DNA of 64,000 bases, from positions 19,848,072-19,912,071 of the forward strand of contig NC_084807.1 of NCBI RefSeq assembly GCF_963583255.1. The letters run 5' to 3'. The translations under genes and the position numbers were made by a program. Source of the stretch: Pyrus communis. Lineage: Eukaryota > Streptophyta > Magnoliopsida > Rosales > Rosaceae. Positions 23,342-34,396 of the stretch are shown here, piece after piece (position 1 is the stretch's first letter; each line of letters begins with the position of its first letter). Below the pieces are notes generated by a model that was not told where the DNA came from, searched no databases, and saw only the letters and a program-made list of their open reading frames with translations.

Positions 23342-24495
23342 ATGGGAAAGTCGATGACTAATCTTCCAGTCCGAAACCCAGGACAAGATGGCTTGCCACA
23401 GGCACAAAATCCTTTTGCTGCAGTGACACCTGAAGCTACAAGTGCAACACGCTGAGAAAAAATAGTTAATCTCGATGGTTAGACTCGTGATACAGAAATC
23501 CCCGCCAAAACGACAGAAGGCACTTTTGTTGAAGGATTAATGGAGGATTGTGACGAGGACAGTGGTGAGGCTTCTGATCCACCAACAAGATCGTTTCTTC
23601 GACGACTCCCAGCAGTTTAAGCAAATGTTCAGTTAAAAGGTAAAAAGCATACTCAAAGAGATGCGTGATAATAGCGCTATACACAACAGGTTGCTCGAAG
23701 TACCGGTTAATAAAGCCCACGAAGATGGATCCATCGATCGTTCCAGGCAGCCTCCATTTAAGAACAACCCCTGTCAACGATACAAGCCGAGATAGGATAT
23801 GATCGACTCAAAATGATTAACTTAGAGAAAAATTGTGGATCAACCATTAGATCGGATGAATTTGACCCAAGAGCAGAAACGACATTTATTGATATGATCG
23901 AAGAACAGAGAATGATTGATTCGGCCTTGAAAAGGAGCCAAAGTTTCCTAAATTCAGTCACCCATATCCTGCCTTTGTAAAAAGCTTCGAGTACCCCAAG
24001 GGATTCAAGATCCCAAACTTCCACCTTTTTGCTGGAGAATCGTCCTTATCTTCATTGAAACATGTGGCTCGATTCACTGCTCAATGTGGGGACGTCAACA
24101 GTGATTTCCATAAGCTACGACTATTCAATTTCTTGTTAACTAGCTCAACATTCGCATGGTATATCAACCTCCCACCTAACTCCATCCAAAGCTAGGAGGA
24201 ACTAGTCAAGAAACTTCATAAGCAATTCTATCAACCAGGGATAGACGTGTCAGTATCTTTCTTGGCCAAGATGGCTCAAGCCTCTGATGAGTCGCCAATA
24301 TCTCACGAGGTTTAAGTCGGCCAGAAAATGGTGCCAAGTATCTTTCCTTGAAGTTGAGTTCGTTAGGCTTGCCTTAAACGACTTGGATGTGGAATATAAA
24401 AAGAAATTCTTGGGGACAAATTTCCAAGATATGTATAAACTGGCTTAACATGTCGAACATGTGATTATTTGCTCTGAGAAGAAAAGATCTCGAAG
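23342..24495 (+). pseudogene. gag of element A, 5' part, decayed and interrupted by B
   Basis: The likely start is ATG 23342 (MGKSMTNLPVRNPGQ). The capsid-like core is readable at 24001-24316: FHLFAGESSLSSLKH, then TAQCGDVNSDFHKLRLF and TFAWYINLPPNSIQS, the usual gag pattern. It has several stop codons (for example before EELVKKLHKQF) and at least one frameshift. The frame is cut at 24500 by insertion of element B and resumes at 34402. Confidence 0.82.
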
Positions 24496-25947
24496 TCCCC
24501 TGATGCGAGAATTATACGCACACAAATTAAACCCTCTTTTCGTCAAATTGTAGTATATGTATAAGTAGGGATCGTTCTGGACTGGGGATTAGGAGGGATT
24601 GTTAATCACTTGGATTTGACTCAAAAACGTAAAAACACAAAATAAAATACTATACTAGACTCAAATATTGCAAAACTAAACTTTAAAACACTAAAACAAA
24701 CCAAAAGACTCAAACAACACAAACACACTCAAATCTGCCTAAAAACCACTTTCTGGGCAGATTTGAGCACAAACACAAATTTGGACGAATTTGTGTAACA
24801 AAATGAATCAAAACTCTTATAAACACAAACTAAGACACTTTCTAACTAAATTAGACAATAAAGTAAAGGGGGATTGAGTTTTGGACGAAATTAAAATAAC
24901 GAAACAAGTTAATAAACTAGACAGAATGTAAATATGAATTTGTGATAGAAAATGAATGGATGCTAGCCAAGGGGTTCATCTCCACATATGTTATACTTGC
25001 ATAATAAAACGATTTCCAATTGCATTTCAATAAACCATGAATTCTCAACACCCCAAGTTAATTAGATCCGCTTAAATTAACTTTCAAATCTTCATAACGT
25101 TATTGAATTGGATGATTGCATACGACAACCCAAAACACAAGTCCCCTACATGATTGCATAATAGAGATACAAGCAAGAATCATTACGCTCTATGAAGATT
25201 ATAAGTATTGACGAGGCATTCGTTACTATGATTGCATGAAACTTATGCCAAGAATTTATTTAACGCGATTGTTTATAAGCTACCTCCACTACTTGTGAAT
25301 ATAAGTTCATAACTATTAGGTGAAACTCACTTATATTCTAGCGTCATATTCATGCATGAAAATTAAGCGTGCACTCTCAATAAACATACATAAATAAGTT
25401 ATCAATCAAACAGTTAAACAAATTGAATACACAACTTATGAAACGCAATTAGAAGTAATCAAATCAAAATGCAAGCATAAACATATATTTCGAATCCCCC
25501 CCTAGCCAAAGGGGGGTTTAGTTCCTCATAACTTTGAAATCAAAGAAACACCTAAACATTCCAACAACTCAAACTTGAATTGTATGAACGTTTAGGCACT
25601 CTTCTCTTCCATTCCTCATACGTACAAAACAAAGAGAATTGAATTTAAACATTGAAATCAAAGAAACACCTAAACATTCCAACAACTCAAACTTGAATTG
25701 TATGAACGTTTAGGCACTCTTCTCTTCCTCTTCGTTGTAGCACAAGGTCTAAGGTGAGTTTTGGGGATTATGGATGATGTAGAATGATAGGTTTTGTGTA
25801 TGAATGGATGGGGAGTGGTTGGAGTGGCTGCAATGGAGGAGAAAAGTGTTTTGGTGGCTGCTGCAAGGGTGTGGAGAGGTTTTGACGAATTTCTGGAATA
25901 TGGAAGAGTGAATGAGAATGAATGAATGTTGTGTGAAGTGTGTATGG

Positions 25948-25956
25948 TATTTATAG
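25948..25956 (-). promoter_or_regulatory. TATA box in LTR of element B
   Basis: CTATAAATA on the minus strand. The same word lies at 33391-33399 in the other LTR, which would be the promoter for the element transcript. Confidence 0.55.
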
Positions 25957-26392
25957 GGAGAAAGAGAGGGAACATGACAGCTAGGAACTTGGTGGAAATC
26001 TGAAATGGTGATGGGAGATGCATGTGGCTGATTTATGCATGTGATTAAAGGGTGGGAATGCATGTGCTTTGACAGAAATGAAAGGGAATGCATGTGCAAT
26101 GAGTGTGGAGTGAATGATTGAATGCATGTGGCTGATTTATGAAGAGTGAATGCATGTGGCTGATAGGTATGAATGATTATGGTTGTATGTGGGTGGAAAT
26201 GCATGTGGAATTAAAACTAGAGTGAATGATGATGAATGCATGTGGATTAAAGAGAGAGAATGTGGTGTAATGATGAAGTGGAATAAGTGCATGTGGATGT
26301 GGCTGATTTGATTTATGGAAGATGCATGTGGATTAAAGATGAGTGAATGATTATGGGTGCATGTGGATGAATGTGCATGTGCAAGGTTGTTG

Positions 26393-26625
26393 TTGTGATA
26401 AGTGATAAGTGTATGGTTATGATAAGTGTATGATATGATAAGTGAATGATATGATAAGTGAATGATAAGATAAGTGAATGATATGATAAGTGGATGATAA
26501 GATAAGTGGATGATAAGATAAGTGAATGATATGATAAGTGGATGATAAGATAAGTGAATGATATGATAAGTGGATGATATGATAAGTGGTGAATGATAAG
26601 TGGTGAATGATAAGTGGTGAATGAT
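26393..26625. repeat. LTR minisatellite, ~15-bp units
   Basis: Tandem variants of ATGATAAGTGAATGAT / ATAAGTGGATGATAAG. The other LTR of B has one unit fewer (33836-34054) and part of it recurs at 41502-41613. Long open frames rich in His, Ile and Ser here are a product of the repeat. Confidence 0.9.
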
Positions 26626-26967
26626 ATGTGGGAGTGTGGCTGAAATGAAGGAGTGGAATGTTGGAATGTTATGCACGGCTAAGGATATAGGAAAGGTTTA
26701 AATGTCCTAAAACTAAAGGGAACACGGTTCCAACACTTTGGTCTTCAATTAGGTCTTCAATTTCGTCCAACACTTTGGCTCCAAGCATAAGCTATCCATC
26801 CTAAGCCCAAAAGTGCTCCAAAAGTCTCCAAAATGCATCTTTTTGCTCCTTTAGCCCTTTGGACCTACAAACACACGAAAATAGCTTAAAGTACTAAAAT
26901 AACTAAAGAAACATAACGTAAATGCACGAGAACAAGCCATTTAAGTCGCATGAATATGCTCCTATCA

Positions 26968-26985
26968 AATACCCCCACACTTAGC
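26968..26985 (-). other. polypurine tract of element B
   Basis: On the minus strand GCTAAGTGTGGGGGTATT leads straight into the 3' LTR. A second similar stretch, GTGTGGGGGGGGG, lies at about 28686-28702 inside the element. Confidence 0.8.
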
Positions 26986-29500
26986 TTTTGCTAGTCCTCG
27001 AGCAAAACAAAACAAAAGAAACCAAAAATAAAACAAAACGAACAAAACACAACCTACACCTTCCAACAATCGTCTCAGATTTCCAATGCACATGACATGT
27101 TAAAAATCATTATTCCCACAGATTTTAGCCATCTTTACACTTAAGTACATTCTTACTCATAGTCACCACATACTAGTTCACAATTAAGCATTTAAAACCA
27201 TGATTTGAATGTAGTAACATGCCTTTAGAGAAATTGCTCAAATCCTTACAAGATATGCACTCGTTTTTCACACAGATTTTCTGACTACACACCCTACACT
27301 AGTTATATGTGAGAAGATTGATGTAAATATGAATTCTAACACTCACATATGTTATATCAAAGAAAGCATTTTCTGGATTTACGACAATGACATGAATATG
27401 ATCTCATGAATGGAATGCTACTACTTAGAACGAGAACCAGTGATTCCATAAGCTCATATCAATTCCAAACTCCACATTATTGAACACATAACGATCAAGA
27501 TAGAAGTCAAAGGTTGTAACGGGGCTTGGGGAGTTGGCTAACAATGAAAGGATAGGGAAAACAAACGTTCTTTAAGCAATAGTGAGCAAAGTATTGAATT
27601 AGGCACTTAGAATTCCCTTTAGAACGCAGAAGTCAACTTTGAACACCCAAGGGGAAGTCACACAAAACTTAGGGCCATATTCAAACTTTTTGGGCCCTTT
27701 CTTCAACAATCACACTTGTGAGTCCATTCTCACTTATTTTCATTCTTTTTCTTTCTTTTCTTCTTCTTTTTGGTTCTCATATGTTTTTCACAATTTTTTT
27801 TTTCTTTTCTTTTGACTCTCAAAACATACAAACTTAAGAACAAACTTTCCTTCCCCCACACTCATTTTCTTGCAAAATGTAACTCAAAAGGAATTCAATT
27901 AAGTCATGCTCACTATACTTCAAGAACAAGGGTACGGATGGTCCTACTCTAGGCTAGGTAAGGGGTGATGTGGTTAGCAAAGAAAATAGGCTAAACGAGG
28001 CTCAACAGGGTTAAAACTAATATATACGAAATATGGGAAGTAAGGCTATTTGGCTATGGTGGCAACTACACAACTTCATCTTGATATATGTTATGCAATT
28101 CAATGTCATGCTTTGAATGAAACGGATATAAGTTCTAGCATTTAGTTCTATCATGATACAATTGCATTCTAAGTAGCAACCAAGCAAGGATAATGAGATC
28201 ATGCAACAACTTTAGAAAACAAAGAATCACAGAAAATAACTCTCCAAAGAAAGTAATGGCTCGAGTCTCACAGGGATGTAGCGTTATTATGAGTTTCTTC
28301 CTTCAAGCATGTTACAAAAACGAATTTTTCTTTTATGATTGCATGTGAAGTCATACATTATAACCATAACCAAGCATATACCAAGAGTAAATCAAACTTT
28401 CATCCATGTTTATAACTCTCTTTAACAGTCATGCAATTACAAACCAAATCCTTATCATTGTGTTGGAAGGTACCCTAAGACACAAACACACAAAAACGAC
28501 TCAAAACACTCTTTTTAGGCTTTTCAAAACATGTTTTTCAAATTTTTATGTGATTTTCGGAGTTATAAAACAAAACATACTAAAACACTCTAAAACAACT
28601 TAAAAACACCTAAAAACAGCAAGGAACAACATTTGAAGTTATGGGTGATAAAATCCCTCGAATTTGCATCAAAATATACTTAGTTACCCCCCCCCCCCAC
28701 ACTTAAATCAAACATTGTCCTCAATGTTTTAAGCATAGATTCACACAAAACATAAGTAAACACACAAAAACAACTAAACATACTAAACATGGCAGAATGT
28801 AATTAACAAATAGAAGAGTTTAGGGACGCAAATCTGGTTATGGAGTGTAAATTCCCTCTTCTCCTTGGTGATTGCATTGAGGCTTTGATCTTTGTGATTC
28901 CACAGGCTTACTCTTGAACTGGTTTCCGCCCATCGTTGATTTTCCTTTGTGCTACTCTTGAACTGGGCAGCAGGATTCCCTTTAGGGTCTCCCCCGAAGG
29001 TCCGAGCTTCCTCCTGTTATCTGTTTCTTTGTTCAATCTTTGCAGGAGTGGTCCCTTCTCTGGAAGTGTAGCAACCGTTGAAGATGACTACTCGAGAGCA
29101 ACGCTAGGTAAGCAACCAGGAATAAATTCCAGGCAGTCGGAACCAGATTGGAAGACTGACTCCAAGTGCCGGCTGATTGCTTCTTTCACTTTGCCATGCG
29201 AGTAAGAACAAGGACAAAGAAAAGGACAAGGAAAGAGTATGATATGAGATACTTTTGCTTTTGACCTTGATGATATGAGATACCTTTGCTTTGAAGAAGC
29301 GGTGAATGAATCAGCACATGCTTTAATCCGCCGTTTCCTCCTGGGTCATATTTACTCCAGGCATCTGGTATCATATTTGGGGAAGAAGAAAGAATTGAGT
29401 ATTTCGAAAGGCTTTGCTGGGAGTGCGCCCTCAAAGGTGAGGGAGAGTTGGACATTTTTTCTTCAGGTTTGCCTTGCCATAAAAGATGAAGGTCGACATA
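26986..29500. other. 3' interior of element B, non-coding
   Basis: No protein domain was found on either strand. It contains a poly-C run (28687-28699), and a T/C-rich tract near 27720-27810. 28920-29215 is richer in GC but shows no recognisable frame. Confidence 0.6.
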
Positions 29501-29983
29501 TATAGAGATAATATCAAGTGGTGGTATTGTTCTTTTACCCTTGTCGACAAACGTTTTGATCCCGCAAATCCGGCTTTTTGAAATAGTGGCGCCTCTTCGA
29601 TTTCTGAACGACACGTAGTAGTACGGATGCGGCTCCTTTTGACAAAGCTGCACGCGTTTTCTGAAAAGCAGAGAAAGCGTCGCCGAACTTTGCGCTTGTC
29701 GGCTAAAGATGTGTAGTTGCAATGATGGCCTCCACGTGTTTTCTGAAAAGAAGAAATCTTTTGACAAAGTTGAACACGTCTTCTGAAAAGCCGAGAACGC
29801 ATCACCTAAATTACGCCGGAAATTCTGGCTTTTTGAATCGGTGGATGCGTCGCCTTGGCTTCTTATAGAGGTATCGATCACCGCCAACATACACACTCTG
29901 ACGATTTCCCATTCTTGAACATCGTCTCCGGCCCTTTGAAATTTTAACTCCATCCACCCCTTCTCTTTGAACACTTTTGAAAA
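29501..29983 (+). promoter_or_regulatory. candidate promoter and 5' UTR of the antisense gene in element B
   Basis: It holds diverged direct repeats: TTTTGACAAAGCTGCACGCG (29637) and TTTTGACAAAGTTGAACACG (29759), each followed by TTCTGAAAAG, and GGCTTTTTGAA near 29572 and 29829. CTTATAGAGG at 29862 or ACATATATAGAG at 29497 could act as the TATA element. That this drives the downstream gene is inference. Confidence 0.35.
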
Positions 29984-30652
29984 ATGGCAAACCCATCGAA
30001 CCTTAGCTTAGAATTGAGTCTCAGCAGTGATACGGGCGCGCCGCGTCAAGGTAACGTATGGCGCCCTTCTTTCTTATCTTCTAACGGTCCTCTTACAGGT
30101 GAAGACTCCGTGATGCAGGACGCCACAACAGCTACAATAGTAGCTAGGAACCTCCTCACTCCAAAAGATAGCAGGCTGCTGTCAGGACGGTCCGATGAGT
30201 TGGCCGTTCAAGAGTCCCTCGCACTTAGTGTTCAGTGTGCGAGCTCTGTGTCCAACATGGGCCAACGCCTGCTTGCCCGCTCCCGTCAGGTGGAATCATT
30301 GATGGCAGAGGTGGAAAGTCTCAAGCAGGAGATCCAACAGCTTAAGTACGAGAATAGAAGTTTGCACGTGCTTGCAAACAACTATTCGACGGGCATGAAG
30401 AGGAAGCTTGATGAGCTGCAAGAGTCTGAAGGTCGGATTCAAAGTGACCGTCAAAGGTTTTCGTCTTTCCTCCAGAAGCACCTTTTTCCTGGATCATCCA
30501 GCGCTTGGCCAAATATTGAGGCCTGGAATGCTCTAGCTTCGATGCCTCCCGCTTCGATGCCTCCCGCTTCTATGCCTCCCGCTTCGATGCCTCCCGCTTC
30601 TATGCCTCCTGCTTCTATGCCTCCCGATGCCTTCCGCTCCGACGCCTCGTAG
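29984..30652 (+). CDS. intact antisense gene in element B: 222-aa coiled-coil protein, unknown function
   Basis: An uninterrupted frame from ATG 29984 (MANPSNLSLELSLSSD) to TAG 30652, opposite to the retroelement. A coiled coil spans about residues 95-160 (VESLMAEVESLKQEIQQL, then ENRSLHVLANNYSTGMKRK and LDELQESEGR). The C-terminus has six ASMPP repeats made by a 15-bp tandem repeat (30536-30625). No signal peptide, membrane segment or enzyme motif is seen. I do not know a named family, though the LSGRSDELAVQESLALSVQC and MKRKLDELQESE segments recall uncharacterised proteins I associate with Rosaceae transposon annotations (weak memory). Good codon structure and no stops in a very young element suggest that it is expressed or was until recently. 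It may be a captured host gene or a structural helper protein. Confidence 0.72.
   Translation: MANPSNLSLELSLSSDTGAPRQGNVWRPSFLSSNGPLTGEDSVMQDATTATIVARNLLTPKDSRLLSGRSDELAVQESLALSVQCASSVSNMGQRLLARSRQVESLMAEVESLKQEIQQLKYENRSLHVLANNYSTGMKRKLDELQESEGRIQSDRQRFSSFLQKHLFPGSSSAWPNIEAWNALASMPPASMPPASMPPASMPPASMPPASMPPDAFRSDAS
30536..30625 (+). repeat. six 15-bp tandem repeats encoding ASMPP
   Basis: GCTTCGATGCCTCCC with CGA/CTA and CCC/CCT variants, inside the antisense gene. Unit length is a multiple of three, so copy-number change keeps the frame. Confidence 0.95.
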
Positions 30653-30708
30653 TGGGGCTTCACGTAAACATCCTTTGTGAAGGCTCCATCTTTCTCCATG
30701 TTTAGTAT

Positions 30709-30709
<1 letters not shown>

Positions 30710-30737
<28 letters not shown>
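30710..30737. repeat. poly-T tract (28 bases)
   Basis: It lies 58 bp after the stop codon of the antisense gene and next to the end of the gag remnant, which reads the other way. On the minus strand it is poly-A. Confidence 0.9.
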
Positions 30738-30743
<6 letters not shown>

Positions 30744-30745
30744 AA

Positions 30746-31813
30746 TCAAACGGCATGGAATTTATCTTTGAATGGACGGTGATACTTGAAATGATCCGGT
30801 AATAGTTTAAATTCAAGATTGGATGCCTGAATCATTAACAACATATTAGTATAAAAGAAAGTTGAAATTCGAGGAGGCGGCTTACTTATGTGATCCAATA
30901 AGAACTCAAGAATAAACACCCCTTCGAAAGTTATGACTTGCCCCGTGTCATAAAATCCAACTTCTTTGGGAATTGTAGTTTCAAATATGTCTTCTTTGAT
31001 GCCTTCATGAAATTCCCTACTTTGCACCTTTGGAAGGGCTTCCAAGATGTCTTTTTCACTTTCTTCTTCCTTGGAATTCATGAACCTGCAAGGAATAGGG
31101 ATATTAGGTGGAATGGGGTTAGAATTAATTAAATTTGGAACAACCTTACTTGAATTAGATGGCATAGGAGCAATAGGTGCCTCCGGCAAAGGTGTTTCCA
31201 CCCTTGCCGTGGGTTGGGTGTATTCCTCTTCCTCAAATTGCAACTCCTCATCCACTTCTAGGCTATGTTTGGACATTTTTAGGTCAGCTCCAACCTCCAT
31301 AGCACTTCCCAAAGTGATAGCATTATGGATTTCAAAATCTTCCTTCAAGTTTTCAATGGTTGAACTAGGGAGTTCGCCTTGGTCTCAAAACTGTCCTACG
31401 AACTCCGCGATCTGCCCAATTTGCTTTTCCAAGTGGTCCAACCTTTGTGGTGTCTGCATAGGCGTTGAATAGAACTCCTCATATGGCTGCCAATATCCTT
31501 CTTGTTGAGCCTCATTCTCTTGATTTTGTGAGCCCTGCACCAAACAAATTAATTCATTAAGCTTTTGATTATAATCTATTGACGAACTTGAATTTGGTTG
31601 GGCATATTGAATATGAGGTTGTGGTGGCTGCCAATATCCTTCTTCTTGAACATGTTGAGCTTCCCACCATATAGAGTTTGAATGATCACTCCAATCTGAA
31701 TTGTAAGTATTGGAAAACACGTTATTCCTTGATTGCAGATCAAATATATCAACGCTTTGCATTTGGGACCGTTCCATGAGCTGTGACAAAAGAGAAGCAT
31801 TATCAAGTGCCAT
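30746..31813 (-). pseudogene. gag C-terminal remnant of element B
   Basis: Starts ATG 31813 (MALDNASLLSQL) about 110 bp after the primer site. It matches the part of the element C gag that follows the zinc knuckle: FSNTYNSDWSDHSN, then LDHLEKQIGQIAEFVGQF and ESEKDILEALPKVQ. A single in-frame TGA at about 31386 divides it into two open stretches. The capsid core and knuckle are missing, and no protease follows. It therefore cannot form particles by itself. Confidence 0.82.
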
Positions 31814-31920
31814 GTTGTTCTTCTCTAGTACTTGAATTCAACAAATAAAACACAAATAAAAAACTAAAACTAAAATACATAATAGAAACGAACAATCCAA
31901 GAGATTAGCAAATTTGCTAA

Positions 31921-31940
31921 TCCCCGGCAACGGCGCCAAA
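31921..31940 (-). other. primer binding site of element B
   Basis: TTTGGCGCCGTTGCCGGGGA on the minus strand, four bases after the 5' LTR. This is the site used by Athila-type elements, usually ascribed to tRNA-Asp. Confidence 0.85.
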
Positions 31941-31943
31941 ATT

Positions 31944-34396
31944 TGATGCGAGAATTATACGCACACAAATTAAACCCTCTTTTCGTCAAATTGTAGTATA
32001 TGTATAAGTAGGGATCGTTCTGGACTGGGGATTAGGAGGGATTGTTAATCACTTGGATTTGACTCAAAAACGTAAAAACACAAAATAAAATACTATACTA
32101 GACTCAAATATTGCAAAACTAAACTTTAAAACACTAAAACAAACCAAAAGACTCAAACAACACAAACACACTCAAATCTGCCTAAAAACCACTTTCTGGG
32201 CAGATTTGAGCACAAACACAAATTTGGACGAATTTGTGTAACAAAATGAATCAAAACTCTTATAAACACAAACTAAGACACTTTCTAACTAAATTAGACA
32301 ATAAAGTAAAGGGGGATTGAGTTTTGGACGAAATTAAAATAACGAAACAAGTTAATAAACTAGACAGAATGTAAATATGAATTTGTGATAGAAAATGAAT
32401 GGATGCTAGCCAAGGGGTTCATCTCCACATATGTTATACTTGCATAATAAAACGATTTCCAATTGCATTTCAATAAACCATGAATTCTCAACACCCCAAG
32501 TTAATTAGATCCGCTTAAATTAACTTTCAAATCTTCATAACGTTATTGAATTGGATGATTGCATACGACAACCCAAAACACAAGTCCCCTACATGATTGC
32601 ATAATAGAGATACAAGCAAGAATCATTACGCTCTATGAAGATTATAAGTATTGACGAGGCATTCGTTACTATGATTGCATGAAACTTATGCCAAGAATTT
32701 ATTTAACGCGATTGTTTATAAGCTACCTCCACTACTTGTGAATATAAGTTCATAACTATTAGGTGAAACTCACTTATATTCTAGCGTCATATTCATGCAT
32801 GAAAATTAAGCGTGCACTCTCAATAAACATACATAAATAAGTTATCAATCAAACAGTTAAACAAATTGAATACACAACTTATGAAACGCAATTAGAAGTA
32901 ATCAAATCAAAATGCAAGCATAAACATATATTTCGAATCCCCCCCTAGCCAAAGGGGGGTTTAGTTCCTCATAACTTTGAAATCAAAGAAACACCTAAAC
33001 ATTCCAACAACTCAAACTTGAATTGTATGAACGTTTAGGCACTCTTCTCTTCCATTCCTCATACGTACAAAACAAAGAGAATTGAATTTAAACATTGAAA
33101 TCAAAGAAACACCTAAACATTCCAACAACTCAAACTTGAATTGTATGAACGTTTAGGCACTCTTCTCTTCCTCTTCGTTGTAGCACAAGGTCTAAGGTGA
33201 GTTTTGGGGATTATGGATGATGTAGAATGATAGGTTTTGTGTATGAATGGATGGGGAGTGGTTGGAGTGGCTGCAATGGAGGAGAAAAGTGTTTTGGTGG
33301 CTGCTGCAAGGGTGTGGAGAGGTTTTGACGAATTTCTGGAATATGGAAGAGTGAATGAGAATGAATGAATGTTGTGTGAAGTGTGTATGGTATTTATAGG
33401 GAGAAAGAGAGGGAACATGACAGCTAGGAACTTGGTGGAAATCTGAAATGGTGATGGGAGATGCATGTGGCTGATTTATGCATGTGATTAAAGGGTGGGA
33501 ATGCATGTGCTTTGACAGAAATGAAAGGGAATGCATGTGCAATGAGTGTGGAGTGAATGATTGAATGCATGTGGCTGATTTATGAAGAGTGAATGCATGT
33601 GGCTGATAGGTATGAATGATTATGGTTGTATGTGGGTGGAAATGCATGTGGAATTAAAACTAGAGTGAATGATGATGAATGCATGTGGATTAAAGAGAGA
33701 GAATGTGGTGTAATGATGAAGTGGAATAAGTGCATGTGGATGTGGCTGATTTGATTTATGGAAGATGCATGTGGATTAAAGATGAGTGAATGATTATGGG
33801 TGCATGTGGATGAATGTGCATGTGCAAGGTTGTTGTTGTGATAAGTGATAAGTGTATGGTTATGATAAGTGTATGATATGATAAGTGAATGATATGATAA
33901 GTGAATGATAAGATAAGTGAATGATATGATAAGTGGATGATAAGATAAGTGGATGATAAGATAAGTGAATGATATGATAAGTGGATGATAAGATAAGTGA
34001 ATGATATGATAAGTGGATGATATGATAAGTGGTGAATGATAAGTGGTGAATGATATGTGGGAGTGTGGCTGAAATGAAGGAGTGGAATGTTGGAATGTTA
34101 TGCACGGCTAAGGATATAGGAAAGGTTTAAATGTCCTAAAACTAAAGGGAACAAGGTTCCAACACTTTGGTCTTCAATTAGGTCTTCAATTTCGTCCAAC
34201 ACTTTGGCTCCAAGCATAAGCTATCCATCCTAAGCCCAAAAGTGCTCCAAAAGTCTCCAAAATGCATCTTTTTGCTCCTTTAGCCCTTTGGACCTACAAA
34301 CACACGAAAATAGCTTAAAGTACTAAAATAACTAAAGAAACATAACGTAAATGCACGAGAACAAGCCATTTAAGTCGCATGAATATGCTTCTATCA
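31944..34396 (-). repeat. 5' LTR of element B, 2,453 bp
   Basis: Identical to 24501-26967 except for a few substitutions and one missing 14-bp unit near 34045. Its final bases, TTCTATCA, differ from CTCCTATCA in the other copy by one base. Confidence 0.93.

Larger units (their letters stand above)
24501..26967 (-). repeat. 3' LTR of element B, 2,467 bp
   Basis: On the minus strand it runs TGATAGGAGC to CGCATCA. A TATA-like CTATAAATA lies at 25948-25956 on the minus strand. A GATAAGTGAATGATAT minisatellite occupies 26393-26625. Two 75-bp direct repeats lie near 25536 and 25650 (both contain GAAATCAAAGAAACACC). Confidence 0.93.
24501..34396 (-). mobile_element. element B: young Athila-type LARD inserted in gag of element A
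   Basis: LTRs 24501-26967 and 31944-34396 are almost identical: by eye a few substitutions and one 14-bp repeat unit. The target duplication is perfect (tcccc, 24496-24500 and 34397-34401). On the minus strand the 5' LTR is the right-hand copy, followed by a primer site TTTGGCGCCGTTGCCGGGG and ended by a purine tract AAGTGTGGGGGTATT. This primer and tract pair is typical of Athila/Calypso elements. The 4,976-bp interior has only the tail of gag and no protease, reverse transcriptase or integrase, so it must be moved in trans. An intact gene runs antisense inside it. Confidence 0.93.

Noticed and set aside
25749..26204. A 151-codon minus frame, identical at 33192-33647
   Set aside because: It lies in the LTR of element B around the TATA box and is duplicated only because the LTR is.
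26393..26625. A CRISPR-like array
   Set aside because: Units of about 15 bp without unique spacers; a plain minisatellite in a plant LTR.
26137..26676. A 179-codon His/Ile/Ser-rich minus frame, with shorter versions at 33860 and 41420
   Set aside because: Product of the LTR minisatellite; length changes with repeat number and there is no domain.
29186..29974. A 262-codon minus frame before the antisense gene
   Set aside because: No domain, low-quality composition, and it overlaps the promoter-like repeats; likely a chance frame on the strand opposite to a leader.
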